A stretch of DNA of 64,000 bases from Paenibacillus sp. CF384 (GCF_900106745.1 NZ_FNNV01000002.1:310001-374000), one strand, 5' to 3'. Shown: positions 28,017 through 37,190, counted from the first letter of the stretch. The notes: generated by a model from the sequence alone, not told the origin. Program-made: numbers and translations.

Positions 28017-28904
28017 TTATCCTTTGACAGCGCCTACAGTAACGCCTTTGACGAAAAATTTTTGAAAGAACGGATAGATTGCCATGATTGGCAGCACGCC
28101 CAGCACCGCTACGGCCATTTTAATCGCGGTGGAAGGCAATCTTGCAGACAAGTCGCTGCTAAGGCCGGCTGAAGCGCTGCTTGTCAAAAATTGAACGTCC
28201 AATAGCATTTTATTCAATAGGAACTGAATGCTAAACAAACGGTCATCCGTTACGTAATAGAGTCCGTTTAACCAATCGTTCCAATAGGACAAACCCACAA
28301 GAACGCCCAAAGTGGCCATAATTGGCAACGACAATGGAAGGACAACTTTCATTAAAATGTTGTACTCGCTTCCCCCGTCGATTTTCGCGGCTTCTACGAC
28401 CTCAGAAGGGATCGTTGTCGTGAAGTAGGTTCGCATCAGAATTACATTAAACCCGTTAAGCAGCAAGCCGGGAACGACAAGTGCCGACAGCGTATTTTTA
28501 ATATGGAAATATTGCGTCCACATGATGTACGAAGGCACTAACCCCCCGCTGAATAACAAGGTAAAGAAAATAAAGAAGGCGACAACGTTTCTGCCCGGCA
28601 GTTCTTTTCTAGATAACGGATAGGCCATTAAAGTGGTCAATCCAATATTCGCTGCTGTACCGATTGCCGTTATGAGCACAGTGATTTCATAGGCTCTAAC
28701 GATCGAGTTCGAATCCATTAAAAGAAATCGATAGGCTGAAAAATCAAATGCCGCCGGTAGAAAAGAATATCCGTTTCGGATGAGCGCCGATTCATCCGTA
28801 ATGGAAGAGGCGATAAGCAGTACAAAAGGCAGCAAGCAAAATAGCGCCAGTAAAATCATTACGACATGCGCGATAACTCGAAACCCGTTTTTAGTCTCAA
28901 TCAT
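28017..28904 (-). CDS. Carbohydrate ABC transporter permease (LplC/MalG type)
   Basis: This 295-residue membrane protein has six predicted segments. The first is near VIAHVVMILLALFCLLPFVL, and the family loop that contacts the ATPase lies around VEAAKIDGGSEYNILMKVVL (EAA...G pattern). It ends in the typical FFVKGVTVGAVKG. It forms half of the membrane channel for a sugar taken up through the binding protein encoded upstream. No ATPase gene is near, as usual for this class, which shares a multipurpose MsmX-type ATPase. It starts 19 bases after the partner permease, so the two are co-transcribed. Confidence 0.92.
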   Translation of the reverse strand: MIETKNGFRVIAHVVMILLALFCLLPFVLLIASSITDESALIRNGYSFLPAAFDFSAYRFLLMDSNSIVRAYEITVLITAIGTAANIGLTTLMAYPLSRKELPGRNVVAFFIFFTLLFSGGLVPSYIMWTQYFHIKNTLSALVVPGLLLNGFNVILMRTYFTTTIPSEVVEAAKIDGGSEYNILMKVVLPLSLPIMATLGVLVGLSYWNDWLNGLYYVTDDRLFSIQFLLNKMLLDVQFLTSSASAGLSSDLSARLPSTAIKMAVAVLGVLPIMAIYPFFQKFFVKGVTVGAVKG

Positions 28905-28923
28905 ATGGTTTCACTCCAATCCG

Positions 28924-29793
28924 TTAAAACAAGGCGCTGTCTTCGTCTATTTTCTTGACCGCAAAATTCGCGATCAGGACGAGGAAGAATCCGACAATCG
29001 ATTGGTAGAATCCGGCTGCAGATGCCATACCTACATTGTTCAATTGAACTAATCCTCGGAATACATACGTGTCGATGGTGTTGGTTACATCGATTAAAGC
29101 CCCACTATTCAACGGCACTTGGTAAAATAATCCAAAATCGGAGTAGAAGATTCTGCTGATACTCAAAAGCGTCAAAATCACGATGACCGACTTCAATCCC
29201 GGAAGCGTGATATGCAACATTTGTTTCCAACGATTTGCCCCGTCGATTACCGCGGCCTCGTAATAAGACCTATCGATGCCGACAATCGTCGCGTAATAAA
29301 TAATGCAGCTATACCCGAAAGATTTCCAAACGCTAACGATAACGAGAATATACGGCCAATATGCAGAAGCCGCATACCAAGAGATCGGTTTCATCTTTAG
29401 AGGCTTTAAAATACTATTGTTAATAAAACCAGCATCCGAACTTAAAAAAGCATACACAAGATAGCTGACGACGACGATCGAGATCAAATTAGGCAGCAGA
29501 ATCGCCGTTTGGTAGGTCTTCCTCGCCGAGTTACTTCGAATTTGATTGAGCAGCATGGCAACGCCAACTGCGAAAATAGTTCCAATCAAAATAAAAGCCA
29601 TGTTGTACAGGATTGTATTTCGGGTAATCGTCCAAGCCACATTTGTTTTAAACAAGAATTCGAAATTTTCGAACCCGACCCAAGGGCTGTTCCAGATCCC
29701 TACCCGATAGTTTATCTTTTTGAAAGCGATCAGAAGACCGCCCATCGGGATGTAGTTATTAATGATGATATAAATACATCCCGGAATGAGCAT
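28924..29793 (-). CDS. Carbohydrate ABC transporter permease (LplB type), start disrupted
   Basis: From MLIPGCIYIIINNYIPMGGL onward the protein is a normal LplB-type permease, with the EAA loop around YEAAVIDGANRWKQMLHITL and the usual C-terminus. The ATG at 29793 has no ribosome site and would cut into the first membrane segment. Coherent coding continues upstream (FINFLPLY and KKKRITK) to about 29830. A well-placed ATG at 29876 after GAGGA leads into a different frame and needs a one-base shift at an A10 tract (29832-29841) to join. Either the sequence has a base error, the tract slips, or the gene is broken. It pairs with the permease at 28017-28904. Confidence 0.8.
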   Translation of the reverse strand: MLIPGCIYIIINNYIPMGGLLIAFKKINYRVGIWNSPWVGFENFEFLFKTNVAWTITRNTILYNMAFILIGTIFAVGVAMLLNQIRSNSARKTYQTAILLPNLISIVVVSYLVYAFLSSDAGFINNSILKPLKMKPISWYAASAYWPYILVIVSVWKSFGYSCIIYYATIVGIDRSYYEAAVIDGANRWKQMLHITLPGLKSVIVILTLLSISRIFYSDFGLFYQVPLNSGALIDVTNTIDTYVFRGLVQLNNVGMASAAGFYQSIVGFFLVLIANFAVKKIDEDSALF

Positions 29794-29831
29794 TAAGTAT
29801 AGCGGAAGGAAATTTATGAATTTAGTGATTC

Positions 29832-29841
29832 TTTTTTTTTT
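29832..29841 (-). other. A10 homopolymer at the start of the LplB-type permease
   Basis: Ten A residues on the coding strand sit between the best start codon (29876) and the permease frame. One A more, or a one-base backward slip, restores a full reading frame. This is a classic place for slippage or for a base-call error. Confidence 0.7.
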
Positions 29842-29917
29842 AGAAATAGCGGCATTGAATTTGTTTCCCGATTCATTGTGTCCTCAATCCTCTCTGACCT
29901 GAAGAAATCGATACCGA

Positions 29918-31450
29918 TTATTTGTTTTGTTGTGCCAGCCATGCATCAAGCTGCTTTTGCTTCTCAGCGATAATTTTATCGACGCCGGCCGCCTTCAGCT
30001 CATCCATGTATTTAGGAAGTGTCGTCTCCGGATTGAGAATGCCCGTTTCGAGCGCCAAAGCGTATTTTGCGTCCACGTTGCTAACCATCGTAATTTCGTT
30101 TGCTACACTTGTCGGGTCGAAACGGAAGCCTTTCCCTGGAGATTGATGCGCCGAGCTGTTATAGTCCTGCAAAACTTGCCATTTATCCTCAGGTTCGCCT
30201 TTCCAGAGATAGGTGATCGCAGCATCTGGAGCGGCCCAAGGCAATGAGCTATAACCCGTGGTGCTAGAATCGATACCTTGCGGGTAATCAATAATGCCTT
30301 TATCTTTATCTAAGAACACGTAATGTTGACCTTCGATTCCGTTCGTGAGCAAGTTCGAAATCTCTTTATTCGTATGCGTAAGGTTCAAAAACTCGATTGC
30401 TTTTTCAGGATTTTTGCTGCCGCTCGCCAACGCATAACCCAATCCCGAAACATGACCAGTTACGGAGAACGGTTTGTTCAGAGGGATGACTACGAATTGT
30501 TTGCCCGATTGTTTCGCAAGATCGTCCGTGTTACCCGGGTTAAGTCCTCTGAAACTGCCCATGATTTTTCCGGCTTTGAACAAGCTCACTTCGCTTTCGG
30601 AATTGTTGGCTGCATCAGGCAAGGTCAATCCTGCTTGGGACCATTTATACATATGGTTCACGAAGTCTTTATAGCCGGTCATTTCGATCTGATTGACGAC
30701 TTTCGTACTAGTTCCCAAGGCGTCGATAACGCCTGCGCCCGTACCCAAATTGTCTTCCGAATTCGGACGGTAAACGTTCGTGAAATCAACCCCGATCGGA
30801 TACATGTCAGGATGAAGATTCTTCGCTTTGACCAAGAATGCTTCAAGCTGATCGTAATTCGTAACCGCTTCAGGCGTCAGGCCGATTTCATCGGCAACAT
30901 CTTTCAGCATTATATAACCGTAATTCGTTGCTTTTTCTTTTGCGGTAGGGATCGAGTAGATTTCATTGTTAACCGACACCGCACGCCGGTCCCCTTCGCT
31001 CAAGTCATTCATAATATCTTGGCCATGGCTCTCCAGAAATTTTGTCATCGGCATAATCTCGCCGTTATTCGCGAGTGTGCTGATATCCAGAGCGAAGGTT
31101 AAGAAGAGATCCATTTTTTCGCCGGAGGTAAGCGCCAGGTTTGCTTGTTTTTGGAACGATCCAAAGCCGACTCTTGTAATGTTGACATCTGCATTTATCA
31201 GTTTTTCTGTAATTGCACTGACGGCTTCCGATACTTTTTCCGTATCCTCCGTTTTGGCGTCACCTACCATCATGATATCGATTGTGTACGGCTTCTCCTT
31301 GCTTGTGTTTGCGCTTGTGTTTGCGCTTGCATTCGTGCTTCCGCTCGCTTTCATTCCGTCGTTGACATTCGAATTGGCGCCGCAGGCGGTCAGCAATCCG
31401 GCCGATAAAGCAATTGCCGACATTAAAGTTAACATCCGTCTCATTTTCAT
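29918..31450 (-). CDS. Sugar-binding lipoprotein of an ABC transporter (LplA type)
   Basis: This 510-residue exported lipoprotein has a lipobox with cysteine in SAGLLTACGANS. A low-complexity Ser/Asn/Thr linker follows, then a large family 1 solute-binding domain (MMVGDAKTEDTEKVSE, VDFTNVYRPNSEDN). It captures an oligosaccharide outside the membrane and hands it to the permeases encoded directly downstream. The start ATG at 31450 follows GGGGAG. A regulator/kinase pair lies upstream in the same direction. The upstream DNA (about 31495-31615) is a copy of a segment at 37070-37190. Confidence 0.92.
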   Translation of the reverse strand: MKMRRMLTLMSAIALSAGLLTACGANSNVNDGMKASGSTNASANTSANTSKEKPYTIDIMMVGDAKTEDTEKVSEAVSAITEKLINADVNITRVGFGSFQKQANLALTSGEKMDLFLTFALDISTLANNGEIMPMTKFLESHGQDIMNDLSEGDRRAVSVNNEIYSIPTAKEKATNYGYIMLKDVADEIGLTPEAVTNYDQLEAFLVKAKNLHPDMYPIGVDFTNVYRPNSEDNLGTGAGVIDALGTSTKVVNQIEMTGYKDFVNHMYKWSQAGLTLPDAANNSESEVSLFKAGKIMGSFRGLNPGNTDDLAKQSGKQFVVIPLNKPFSVTGHVSGLGYALASGSKNPEKAIEFLNLTHTNKEISNLLTNGIEGQHYVFLDKDKGIIDYPQGIDSSTTGYSSLPWAAPDAAITYLWKGEPEDKWQVLQDYNSSAHQSPGKGFRFDPTSVANEITMVSNVDAKYALALETGILNPETTLPKYMDELKAAGVDKIIAEKQKQLDAWLAQQNK

Positions 31451-31494
31451 TTCTTATAGACTCCCCTCGATTTTTGAGCTCATATTCATCTTAA

Positions 31495-31615
31495 TGAAAA
31501 GCAGGTTGCCGCTCTACCAAACTTGTGACGGACATTATCACTTTTAATCCGATCTCGAACCAATAAAACCGATAATTGTCGAAAATGTATCGTTCTATTA
31601 TAAAAATTGTTACTT
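31495..31615 (-). promoter_or_regulatory. Upstream control region, copy 1
   Basis: On the minus strand this stretch shares blocks with 37070-37190, in particular ACATTTTCGACAAT, GAGATCGGATTAAAA and ACAAGTTTGGTAGAGCGGCA, in the same order and spacing. It ends about 45 bases upstream of the binding-protein gene start, a fitting place for a promoter and a regulator site. Its exact function is inferred. Confidence 0.6.
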
Positions 31616-31620
31616 TTGCG

Positions 31621-31669
31621 AAAAAAGCGAATACCCTCTCAAATGCTAGCTGGCATTCGGAGGGCATTC
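31621..31669 (-). terminator. Terminator after the response regulator gene
   Basis: The stem GAATACCCTC/GAGGGCATTC has an inner hairpin and is followed on the minus strand by CTTTTTTCG. It lies 16 bases past the regulator stop codon and separates the two-component pair from the transporter operon. Confidence 0.8.
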
Positions 31670-31684
31670 ATTGTCATTATCCCG

Positions 31685-33265
31685 TTATTGGCGCTCCTCG
31701 GCGGGCGTGACATTCCAGGTCTTCTTGTACACCTGCGAAAAGTGCGAGAAATTCGTATATCCGACCTTCATGGCAACGATACTGATCGGAAGCTTAGTTG
31801 ATTTCAATAATGCTTGCGCCAATTTCATTTTCTCCATAATAATAAATTCCTTTAAAGAGATGCCCGTTTCAGACTTAAACAAACGTGAAACGTAGTTCGG
31901 ATTCAGGTACACCTCCCGGGCAATATCCGTTCGCCGAATATCTTGATCGATGTGATCGCGGATATATTGAAGGATGATGTCCACTTGATTTTTCATTTCA
32001 TCTTCAGATCCTGGAAACGACTTGAAACATTGCGAGGCGTATGCGATCAGTTCTTTCATGTTGTCCACGTTCGTATATGAACTTAACCATTTCTCTAGAC
32101 GATCTTCCTCTTGGAGTATTCGGTGGATCGGAACATCCACAATCTCCGCCGTTGTATAAAGCATTTGGATAAACTGCTGATAAAACCGTTTCAAAAACTC
32201 GGCATCGATTTTACCCTGCATTGCAAGGTGATCTAGCAATTCGCACGCCTGATCGCGCACGACCTCCGAGTCGCCCTGTTCAAGCAATTTGCTCCAAATT
32301 TTCATATTCGGAATTGGATTGGTTACGGTCTGTTGATCGGTTCGATCTTTCAACTGAAATACTTTGCTCGTTAAGGAAACGTTATTTTGCATCATCTCCC
32401 GTAGCTGTGCTGCTAGATCGGGCGCTTCGGCAACGACTATTTTATCGCCGGTATAACAGGCGATATCGCACCCGTAATAGGATTGGTATACCTCAATCAA
32501 TCGGTTTAGCTGACGCGTAACACCTTCCGGATCGATGAGTCGACGATTCATTGCATAAATGATAAATACGAGTTTTTGATCGTCGACTTGGGCAACCAAT
32601 ACGTTCTGGCCGTATCGCGCGAACAGTTCCTTGACAATATTGCCGATTGAAAATTTCAACAACCCGTTGGACCACGATTTCATCGTTTCTTTCACATGGA
32701 AGACGTCCAACATCACGAGGTAAATGTGGTCACTCGAATCCAGGGAAACGTGAATTTGACTTAAAACCTCGATGAATCGCGAGGAATCTTTATTTTTGCG
32801 AATGATCCAATCCTTGACCAGATTATCAAGCAGGATTTCTGTGTTTTGCTGGAGGAGTTTGCCGTAAGCGTAGTACTTTTTTGTTTCTTTTTTCAAGGTG
32901 ATCTTCTGAATCGCATTCATAATCGTAAGTTCAATCGTTTCATATTTGGCAGGCTGAAGGATATAATCGAACCCTCCCAACTGCATCGCCATCTTTGCAT
33001 AAGTAAAGTCCGCATGAGCAGTCAGAAAAATACACTCGATATCGATGTTCTGTTCCTTAATCCACTGGTATAAATCCAAACCGCTCTCGGCCGGCATTTC
33101 AATATCACATAATAAAAGGTCGATCGAGTAGCTGTTAATAATTTCGCGCGCTTCGAACGCATTATACGCTTTCAGTACTTCATTCACTCCGATTTTCGTC
33201 CAATCGATTCCGAATATCAATCCGTTCACCACTTGTGTCTGATCATCAACGATGAGTACGTTCAC
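31685..33265 (-). CDS. YesN-type response regulator with AraC output
   Basis: This 526-residue protein starts with a receiver domain (MNVLIVDDQTQVVNG, aspartate in LLLCDIEMPAESG). A long middle region follows, and it ends in an AraC-type DNA-binding domain (RRTDIAREVYLNPNYVSRLF and VGYTNFSHFSQVYKKTW). Phosphorylated by the upstream kinase, it should switch on the sugar transporter genes that follow. The gene overlaps the kinase gene by four bases (ATGA), so translation is coupled. Confidence 0.93.
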   Translation of the reverse strand: MNVLIVDDQTQVVNGLIFGIDWTKIGVNEVLKAYNAFEAREIINSYSIDLLLCDIEMPAESGLDLYQWIKEQNIDIECIFLTAHADFTYAKMAMQLGGFDYILQPAKYETIELTIMNAIQKITLKKETKKYYAYGKLLQQNTEILLDNLVKDWIIRKNKDSSRFIEVLSQIHVSLDSSDHIYLVMLDVFHVKETMKSWSNGLLKFSIGNIVKELFARYGQNVLVAQVDDQKLVFIIYAMNRRLIDPEGVTRQLNRLIEVYQSYYGCDIACYTGDKIVVAEAPDLAAQLREMMQNNVSLTSKVFQLKDRTDQQTVTNPIPNMKIWSKLLEQGDSEVVRDQACELLDHLAMQGKIDAEFLKRFYQQFIQMLYTTAEIVDVPIHRILQEEDRLEKWLSSYTNVDNMKELIAYASQCFKSFPGSEDEMKNQVDIILQYIRDHIDQDIRRTDIAREVYLNPNYVSRLFKSETGISLKEFIIMEKMKLAQALLKSTKLPISIVAMKVGYTNFSHFSQVYKKTWNVTPAEERQ

Positions 33266-34983
33266 TTGAAAACTCTCCCTGTCGTGTTATCCATATGAAA
33301 TTGTATAAAAATATCAATGCAAGCACCATTCGAAGTACTGAATAGAAAAGTGCACTGGTTTTGATAGATTACGTTGAATCTTCGTATCACATTCATAATC
33401 CCGACATTCTCCTTTGACGCATTGGGAGATTTATTGTTCAACGAAGACAGCGTTGCGTCCGAGAATCCAGTCCCATTATCAATAATTGAAATATTCACAA
33501 AATGACCGTCTTCATTTTCAAGCAAGCTGGCTTTAATCGAAATGATCAGCTGGTTATGAATCGGAACGGCATGTTTTATGGCATTTTCAATGAATGTTAG
33601 AATCGAAATCGGCGGGATCCGAAACTCCTTCAACCGCTCGTCCACATACACTTTGCAGATCAATTCGCGAGAAGCGCTCATTTGCTGCAACTGCATATAA
33701 TTTCGCACATTGGTTATTTCATCTTGCAGCGACACCAGCGAGTCGTTCTCATGGAACATGTATCTTAAATGCCGTGATAGCAGGAGGATCATCTCCTGAA
33801 TTTGATCATATTTCTTCTGTTCCGCAATGCCGAACAAGTTTTTAAGCACATTCAAGTAGAAATGCGGTTTGATCTGGATTTGCAAGAACTGCAGCTCTGC
33901 CTGCTGCTTTTTCATCTCATTCTCATAGCTCTCGATTTTCAAATCTTTGATTTCCGCCATCATTTGATTAAAGGTGCTGCTCATTTGCCTAAACTCGATG
34001 ACCCCAGAAGTCGTGTTCATCGTGGCGTTCAGATGTCCGTTCTTGATCTGCCTCATCGTGGCCATCATTCGCTTAAGAGGTTTGAAATAAGAGCGCTCCA
34101 ATAACTGGAACGAGATAAGCATCAACAGCAAGATAAAAACGGAACCAACCAGAAAAGCAATCTGCACCGCATCCAAATAAAACAAAAGTCCACGGTAAGG
34201 CATAATATAAATATAGTTCAACTGGGTCGACGCCGAATAGTTCTGAACGACAAAAAACTTATGGGAACTGCCGGAAATATAATGAGAGTCGCTATGAGAA
34301 CGAATCAAAATTCCCTTGGCCTTGATTTCATCAATTGAAGTCAGCGGTTCGCCCTCCTGATTGGCGAAAGCAAAAAAACCGCCTCCTTGGTTCTGGCTGA
34401 AGCTTTGAGGCACGATTACGTTAGCGAAATCGATCATGCAGATCGTATACGTATCCCGTGTCCCCAGTAACCGAAACAAATAATAGCGACCGTCAATCTC
34501 ATGTACAAACCATCCCCATGACCGATAATTCTCTTTTGTTTGGAGAATGGTTTTCAAATAGCTTTCGGCTCCCTGGCGTATGTTATGCACATAGTTTTGA
34601 CTATACGTTTTATAAAAGAGCTGGTTCGATTTAGAATACACGAACATGCCCCCAACCATTTCATTCGTGTCAAAATAGCCTTGATATTTGTTCATAATGT
34701 CTTGTGCATAATACTGCAGATCAATCGGATCTTGCGTAATGAACAATTTCATGAAACTGATATCGTTAGATACTAAATTGGACATAAATAAATCGGCATT
34801 TCTTAAATTTTTTTCGAACGCGTCCTGGTAGAGCAATATGGAGTTTCGATTCGTTTGTTCGATTTTGTTATTCAAGACTTGAATCACATAGAAATTATAA
34901 AGAATCAACAGCAAGACAAGCGGTACAATAAAAATCATCATGATCAAGATTACTTGTTTTTTCGAAGAGAAGTTCAATTTCAT
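33262..34983 (-). CDS. YesM-type sensor histidine kinase
   Basis: This 573-residue membrane kinase has a first membrane segment at about residues 10-32, an extracellular Cache-like domain, and a second segment around VQIAFLVGSVFILLLMLISF. HAMP follows, then the His_kinase box with the phosphorylated histidine in QIQIKPHFYLNVLKNLF. The ATPase domain has ILTFIENAIKHAV and IDNGTGFSD. The start ATG at 34983 (MKLNFSSKK) has GGGGAG 12 bases upstream. A frame extension of ten codons is possible. The kinase pairs with the response regulator encoded next to it and probably senses the transported glycan. Confidence 0.92.
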   Translation of the reverse strand: MKLNFSSKKQVILIMMIFIVPLVLLLILYNFYVIQVLNNKIEQTNRNSILLYQDAFEKNLRNADLFMSNLVSNDISFMKLFITQDPIDLQYYAQDIMNKYQGYFDTNEMVGGMFVYSKSNQLFYKTYSQNYVHNIRQGAESYLKTILQTKENYRSWGWFVHEIDGRYYLFRLLGTRDTYTICMIDFANVIVPQSFSQNQGGGFFAFANQEGEPLTSIDEIKAKGILIRSHSDSHYISGSSHKFFVVQNYSASTQLNYIYIMPYRGLLFYLDAVQIAFLVGSVFILLLMLISFQLLERSYFKPLKRMMATMRQIKNGHLNATMNTTSGVIEFRQMSSTFNQMMAEIKDLKIESYENEMKKQQAELQFLQIQIKPHFYLNVLKNLFGIAEQKKYDQIQEMILLLSRHLRYMFHENDSLVSLQDEITNVRNYMQLQQMSASRELICKVYVDERLKEFRIPPISILTFIENAIKHAVPIHNQLIISIKASLLENEDGHFVNISIIDNGTGFSDATLSSLNNKSPNASKENVGIMNVIRRFNVIYQNQCTFLFSTSNGACIDIFIQFHMDNTTGRVFK

Positions 34984-35087
34984 CTGTACGATCTGCTCCC
35001 CATCTATGTCCATTGTTGTTTATACATCATGATCTACGGTCACGAGGATGTCAATTCTTACATGTCCCGCAGTTTAAACTTGAAATA

Positions 35088-35160
35088 AGAAGAGCGCCTC
35101 CATGATGGTCAGGGTAAAATATACCCTTGAACTAACCCATCCTATAGGGGCGCTCACTTT
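35088..35160 (-). terminator. Long hairpin after the secreted glycan enzyme gene
   Basis: The outer arms GAGCGCC/GGCGCTC (35092-35098 and 35149-35155) enclose a second hairpin (GGGTA/TACCC). On the minus strand TTCTTATTT follows. It lies about 45 bases past the stop codon of the 505-residue protein gene. Confidence 0.6.
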
Positions 35161-35201
35161 AATAAATGCTATTCCGTGACGAAACTTTTTCTTGACCTTG
35201 A

Positions 35202-36719
35202 TTACGTACCTATAAAAATTTTATCAATATTTACAGGCTGATCCCCATTATCAAATTGTAATTTAATGCTAGCTCCCCAAGGTATATTAAGATTGCCTAA
35301 ATAAATTGTTGAGTAGTGGCCTGGCCCTGTCCAAGCTCCGGTTGTTGGAAAAGTTACGGGTATTCCATTTGTACCGCCGTTGATATAGAGATGCAATTTC
35401 GCATCCGCAGCTGCACCATTGGAATAGGTTATAGCTAGAATAGTATCTTTCCTTGAGTTAAAAAAAACAGCATATTTCCCTAAAGCACTTAAAGCAACGC
35501 CATTTATCCCAGTGCTGGCATCGTTAAAAGTTATGGCATTTGTTGATGTCGTTATTGGATTTTCAGCTTCAAGAAATCCCGAGTAGGGATACTGCAGACT
35601 CCAATCCATAGCTGCTGATGGATTTCCTTCATCCTTAACAAGGTTCCATCCAAAATACATTGCACCTTTTATCATATTAGGTGAGTATGATTTAAAGTAA
35701 TTGTATGCTGCCGTAAGGGCCGTGTTCTTAGCGGCGATATCGTATTGCAATCCTGCCGTTTGGTCAGTAGGCGTATTGTTGTTAAACCACTGCGTATGGA
35801 AGCCAAACTCAACGACTAAAGGCTTGTTTTGGTTTTGATATTGGCCCATGAACTTTCCAAGCGTTTCTTTTAAGCCGTTCTTAGGAGCACCTGCAGGAGC
35901 AATTGAATCTGTTGAGCCATCCACATTAATGATTCGATTCGTCGATGGAGCTCCATATCGGCTTTGCCAGCATGAGCTTCCAGGGAGACAATCTTTATAC
36001 AGGGGATAGGAATAGGTCTGTAAGAAGTAGCCATCCGCTTTGGACGAATCATATACAGGGACATCCCATGAATTATCCCAGCCGTAGTGAATACTAATGA
36101 ATAATTTAGGATTGGCGTACCCTAATTGGTTAAGCCTGTTTGTCAACGCTAGATACAGGTATCCCGCATAATCCTTCTGACCATTCTTCCATGCTTGCGA
36201 GTTAAACCCGCCGTAGTTTCCGGCAATTATACTGTTATCATTCGGAATATTTACGGCAAAATAGACAACCTGCGAGCTCTTAGCTACAAGATACTGAAGC
36301 ATTGAATCATAATAGGAAACTACAGCATCCGCGTGAGCTTGATCAAACCTAAAGCTATTCACGTCCCCAATCCATTCAATTCTTGGGACACTTTTCATTC
36401 CCAACAGTGACATTTGATTGAATAACGCATTCTTTTCGTTTATATCGAGGGTCTCCAGATTGTATAAATTCAGCGTATTAATGTTGTAGTCGTTTTTCAT
36501 TATCGGGAGGTCTCTCGCTATTTTTGCAAATGTATCCTGATCATGATACAACTCGTATTCTGCCCCCTGAATCGTTGCCGTTGAAGCAGTTAGATCTGGG
36601 TTTACCCATGAACTATATGGTGTTGTCGGGCTAACAGCGCCGACTGAAGTTGTAAAGGCAAACAAGGAAACGGCAAAAGTACAAGCAATCAACAGCTTAC
36701 TGATTGATTTCTTTAACAT
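35202..36719 (-). CDS. Secreted glycoside-hydrolase-like protein with binding module
   Basis: This 505-residue protein has a signal peptide (MLKKSISKLLIACTFAVSLF). An enzyme-like domain covers about residues 40-380, and a single CBM35/CBM6-like module ends it (EAENPITTS, HLYINGGTNG, SIKLQFDNGDQPVNIDKI). The domain matches the front of the giant surface protein: YFAVNIPND, SIHYGWDNSWD, FGFHTQWF preceded by VVE, and KDEGNPS...DWSLQYPYSGFLEAE. The layout suggests a barrel enzyme that cuts an extracellular glycan, with the Glu in VVEFGFHT as a candidate catalytic residue. I cannot place it in a known family. The ATG follows AGGAGGG. Two carbon-repression-like sites lie 141-182 bases upstream. Confidence 0.8.
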   Translation of the reverse strand: MLKKSISKLLIACTFAVSLFAFTTSVGAVSPTTPYSSWVNPDLTASTATIQGAEYELYHDQDTFAKIARDLPIMKNDYNINTLNLYNLETLDINEKNALFNQMSLLGMKSVPRIEWIGDVNSFRFDQAHADAVVSYYDSMLQYLVAKSSQVVYFAVNIPNDNSIIAGNYGGFNSQAWKNGQKDYAGYLYLALTNRLNQLGYANPKLFISIHYGWDNSWDVPVYDSSKADGYFLQTYSYPLYKDCLPGSSCWQSRYGAPSTNRIINVDGSTDSIAPAGAPKNGLKETLGKFMGQYQNQNKPLVVEFGFHTQWFNNNTPTDQTAGLQYDIAAKNTALTAAYNYFKSYSPNMIKGAMYFGWNLVKDEGNPSAAMDWSLQYPYSGFLEAENPITTSTNAITFNDASTGINGVALSALGKYAVFFNSRKDTILAITYSNGAAADAKLHLYINGGTNGIPVTFPTTGAWTGPGHYSTIYLGNLNIPWGASIKLQFDNGDQPVNIDKIFIGT

Positions 36720-36859
36720 AATATCCCTCCTGTTTACGAATAAATGATCGCTTCCATAACTTTGAGCTCAATGTCTGCAGCCTTCGCTCATTCCATTCCA
36801 ATATCCCCTCCTCTCGTACTACATCCGCATGCACAAAACTAGATGAAGCGAGTTGCTAT

Positions 36860-36873
36860 TAAAAGCGCTTTCA
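36860..36873 (-). promoter_or_regulatory. cre-like catabolite repression site 1
   Basis: TGAAAGCGCTTTTA on the minus strand differs at one position from the CcpA site consensus TGWAARCGYTWNCW. It lies upstream of the secreted glycan enzyme gene. Confidence 0.65.
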
Positions 36874-36887
36874 AATCTCATTGTCAT

Positions 36888-36901
36888 TAAGAGCGCTTTC
36901 A
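36888..36901 (-). promoter_or_regulatory. cre-like catabolite repression site 2
   Basis: TGAAAGCGCTCTTA on the minus strand, 28 bases from the first site, also fits the CcpA consensus closely. The pair suggests glucose-type repression of the downstream gene. Confidence 0.6.
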
Positions 36902-37069
36902 ATTTTCCTAAAACGCAGGATATCCCTGTCAGTCTGTTGACGACGATCGGCTAGAGAGAAACTGAGTGCTTATTAGAGGCGAATTAATTATTAAGAGGAG
37001 ATACGGCAGGGAGCTTCTGAACCGCGATGACTGGCTTCGGCGCGAGTCTGGGACCGTCTTTATCATAAT

Positions 37070-37190
37070 GAAATGCAGTCTGCCGCTCTACCAAACTTGT
37101 TACCAATATTGTCATTTTTAATCCGATCTCGCGTTGGTGAAACGCTCATTGTCGAAAATGTAACTTTGGAGTATTACATTTGTTACTTGT
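37070..37190 (-). promoter_or_regulatory. Control region, copy 2
   Basis: This stretch shares ordered blocks with 31495-31615 (for example TGCCGCTCTACCAAACTTGT on the plus strand). No binding-protein gene follows. The nearest gene in the right direction is the secreted enzyme, whose start is about 350 bases away. Confidence 0.6.

Noticed and set aside
29785..29880. Programmed frameshift as the sure explanation of the A10 tract
   Set aside because: No supporting stem-loop or conserved signal was seen. A sequencing error is equally likely, so it is kept only as a possibility.
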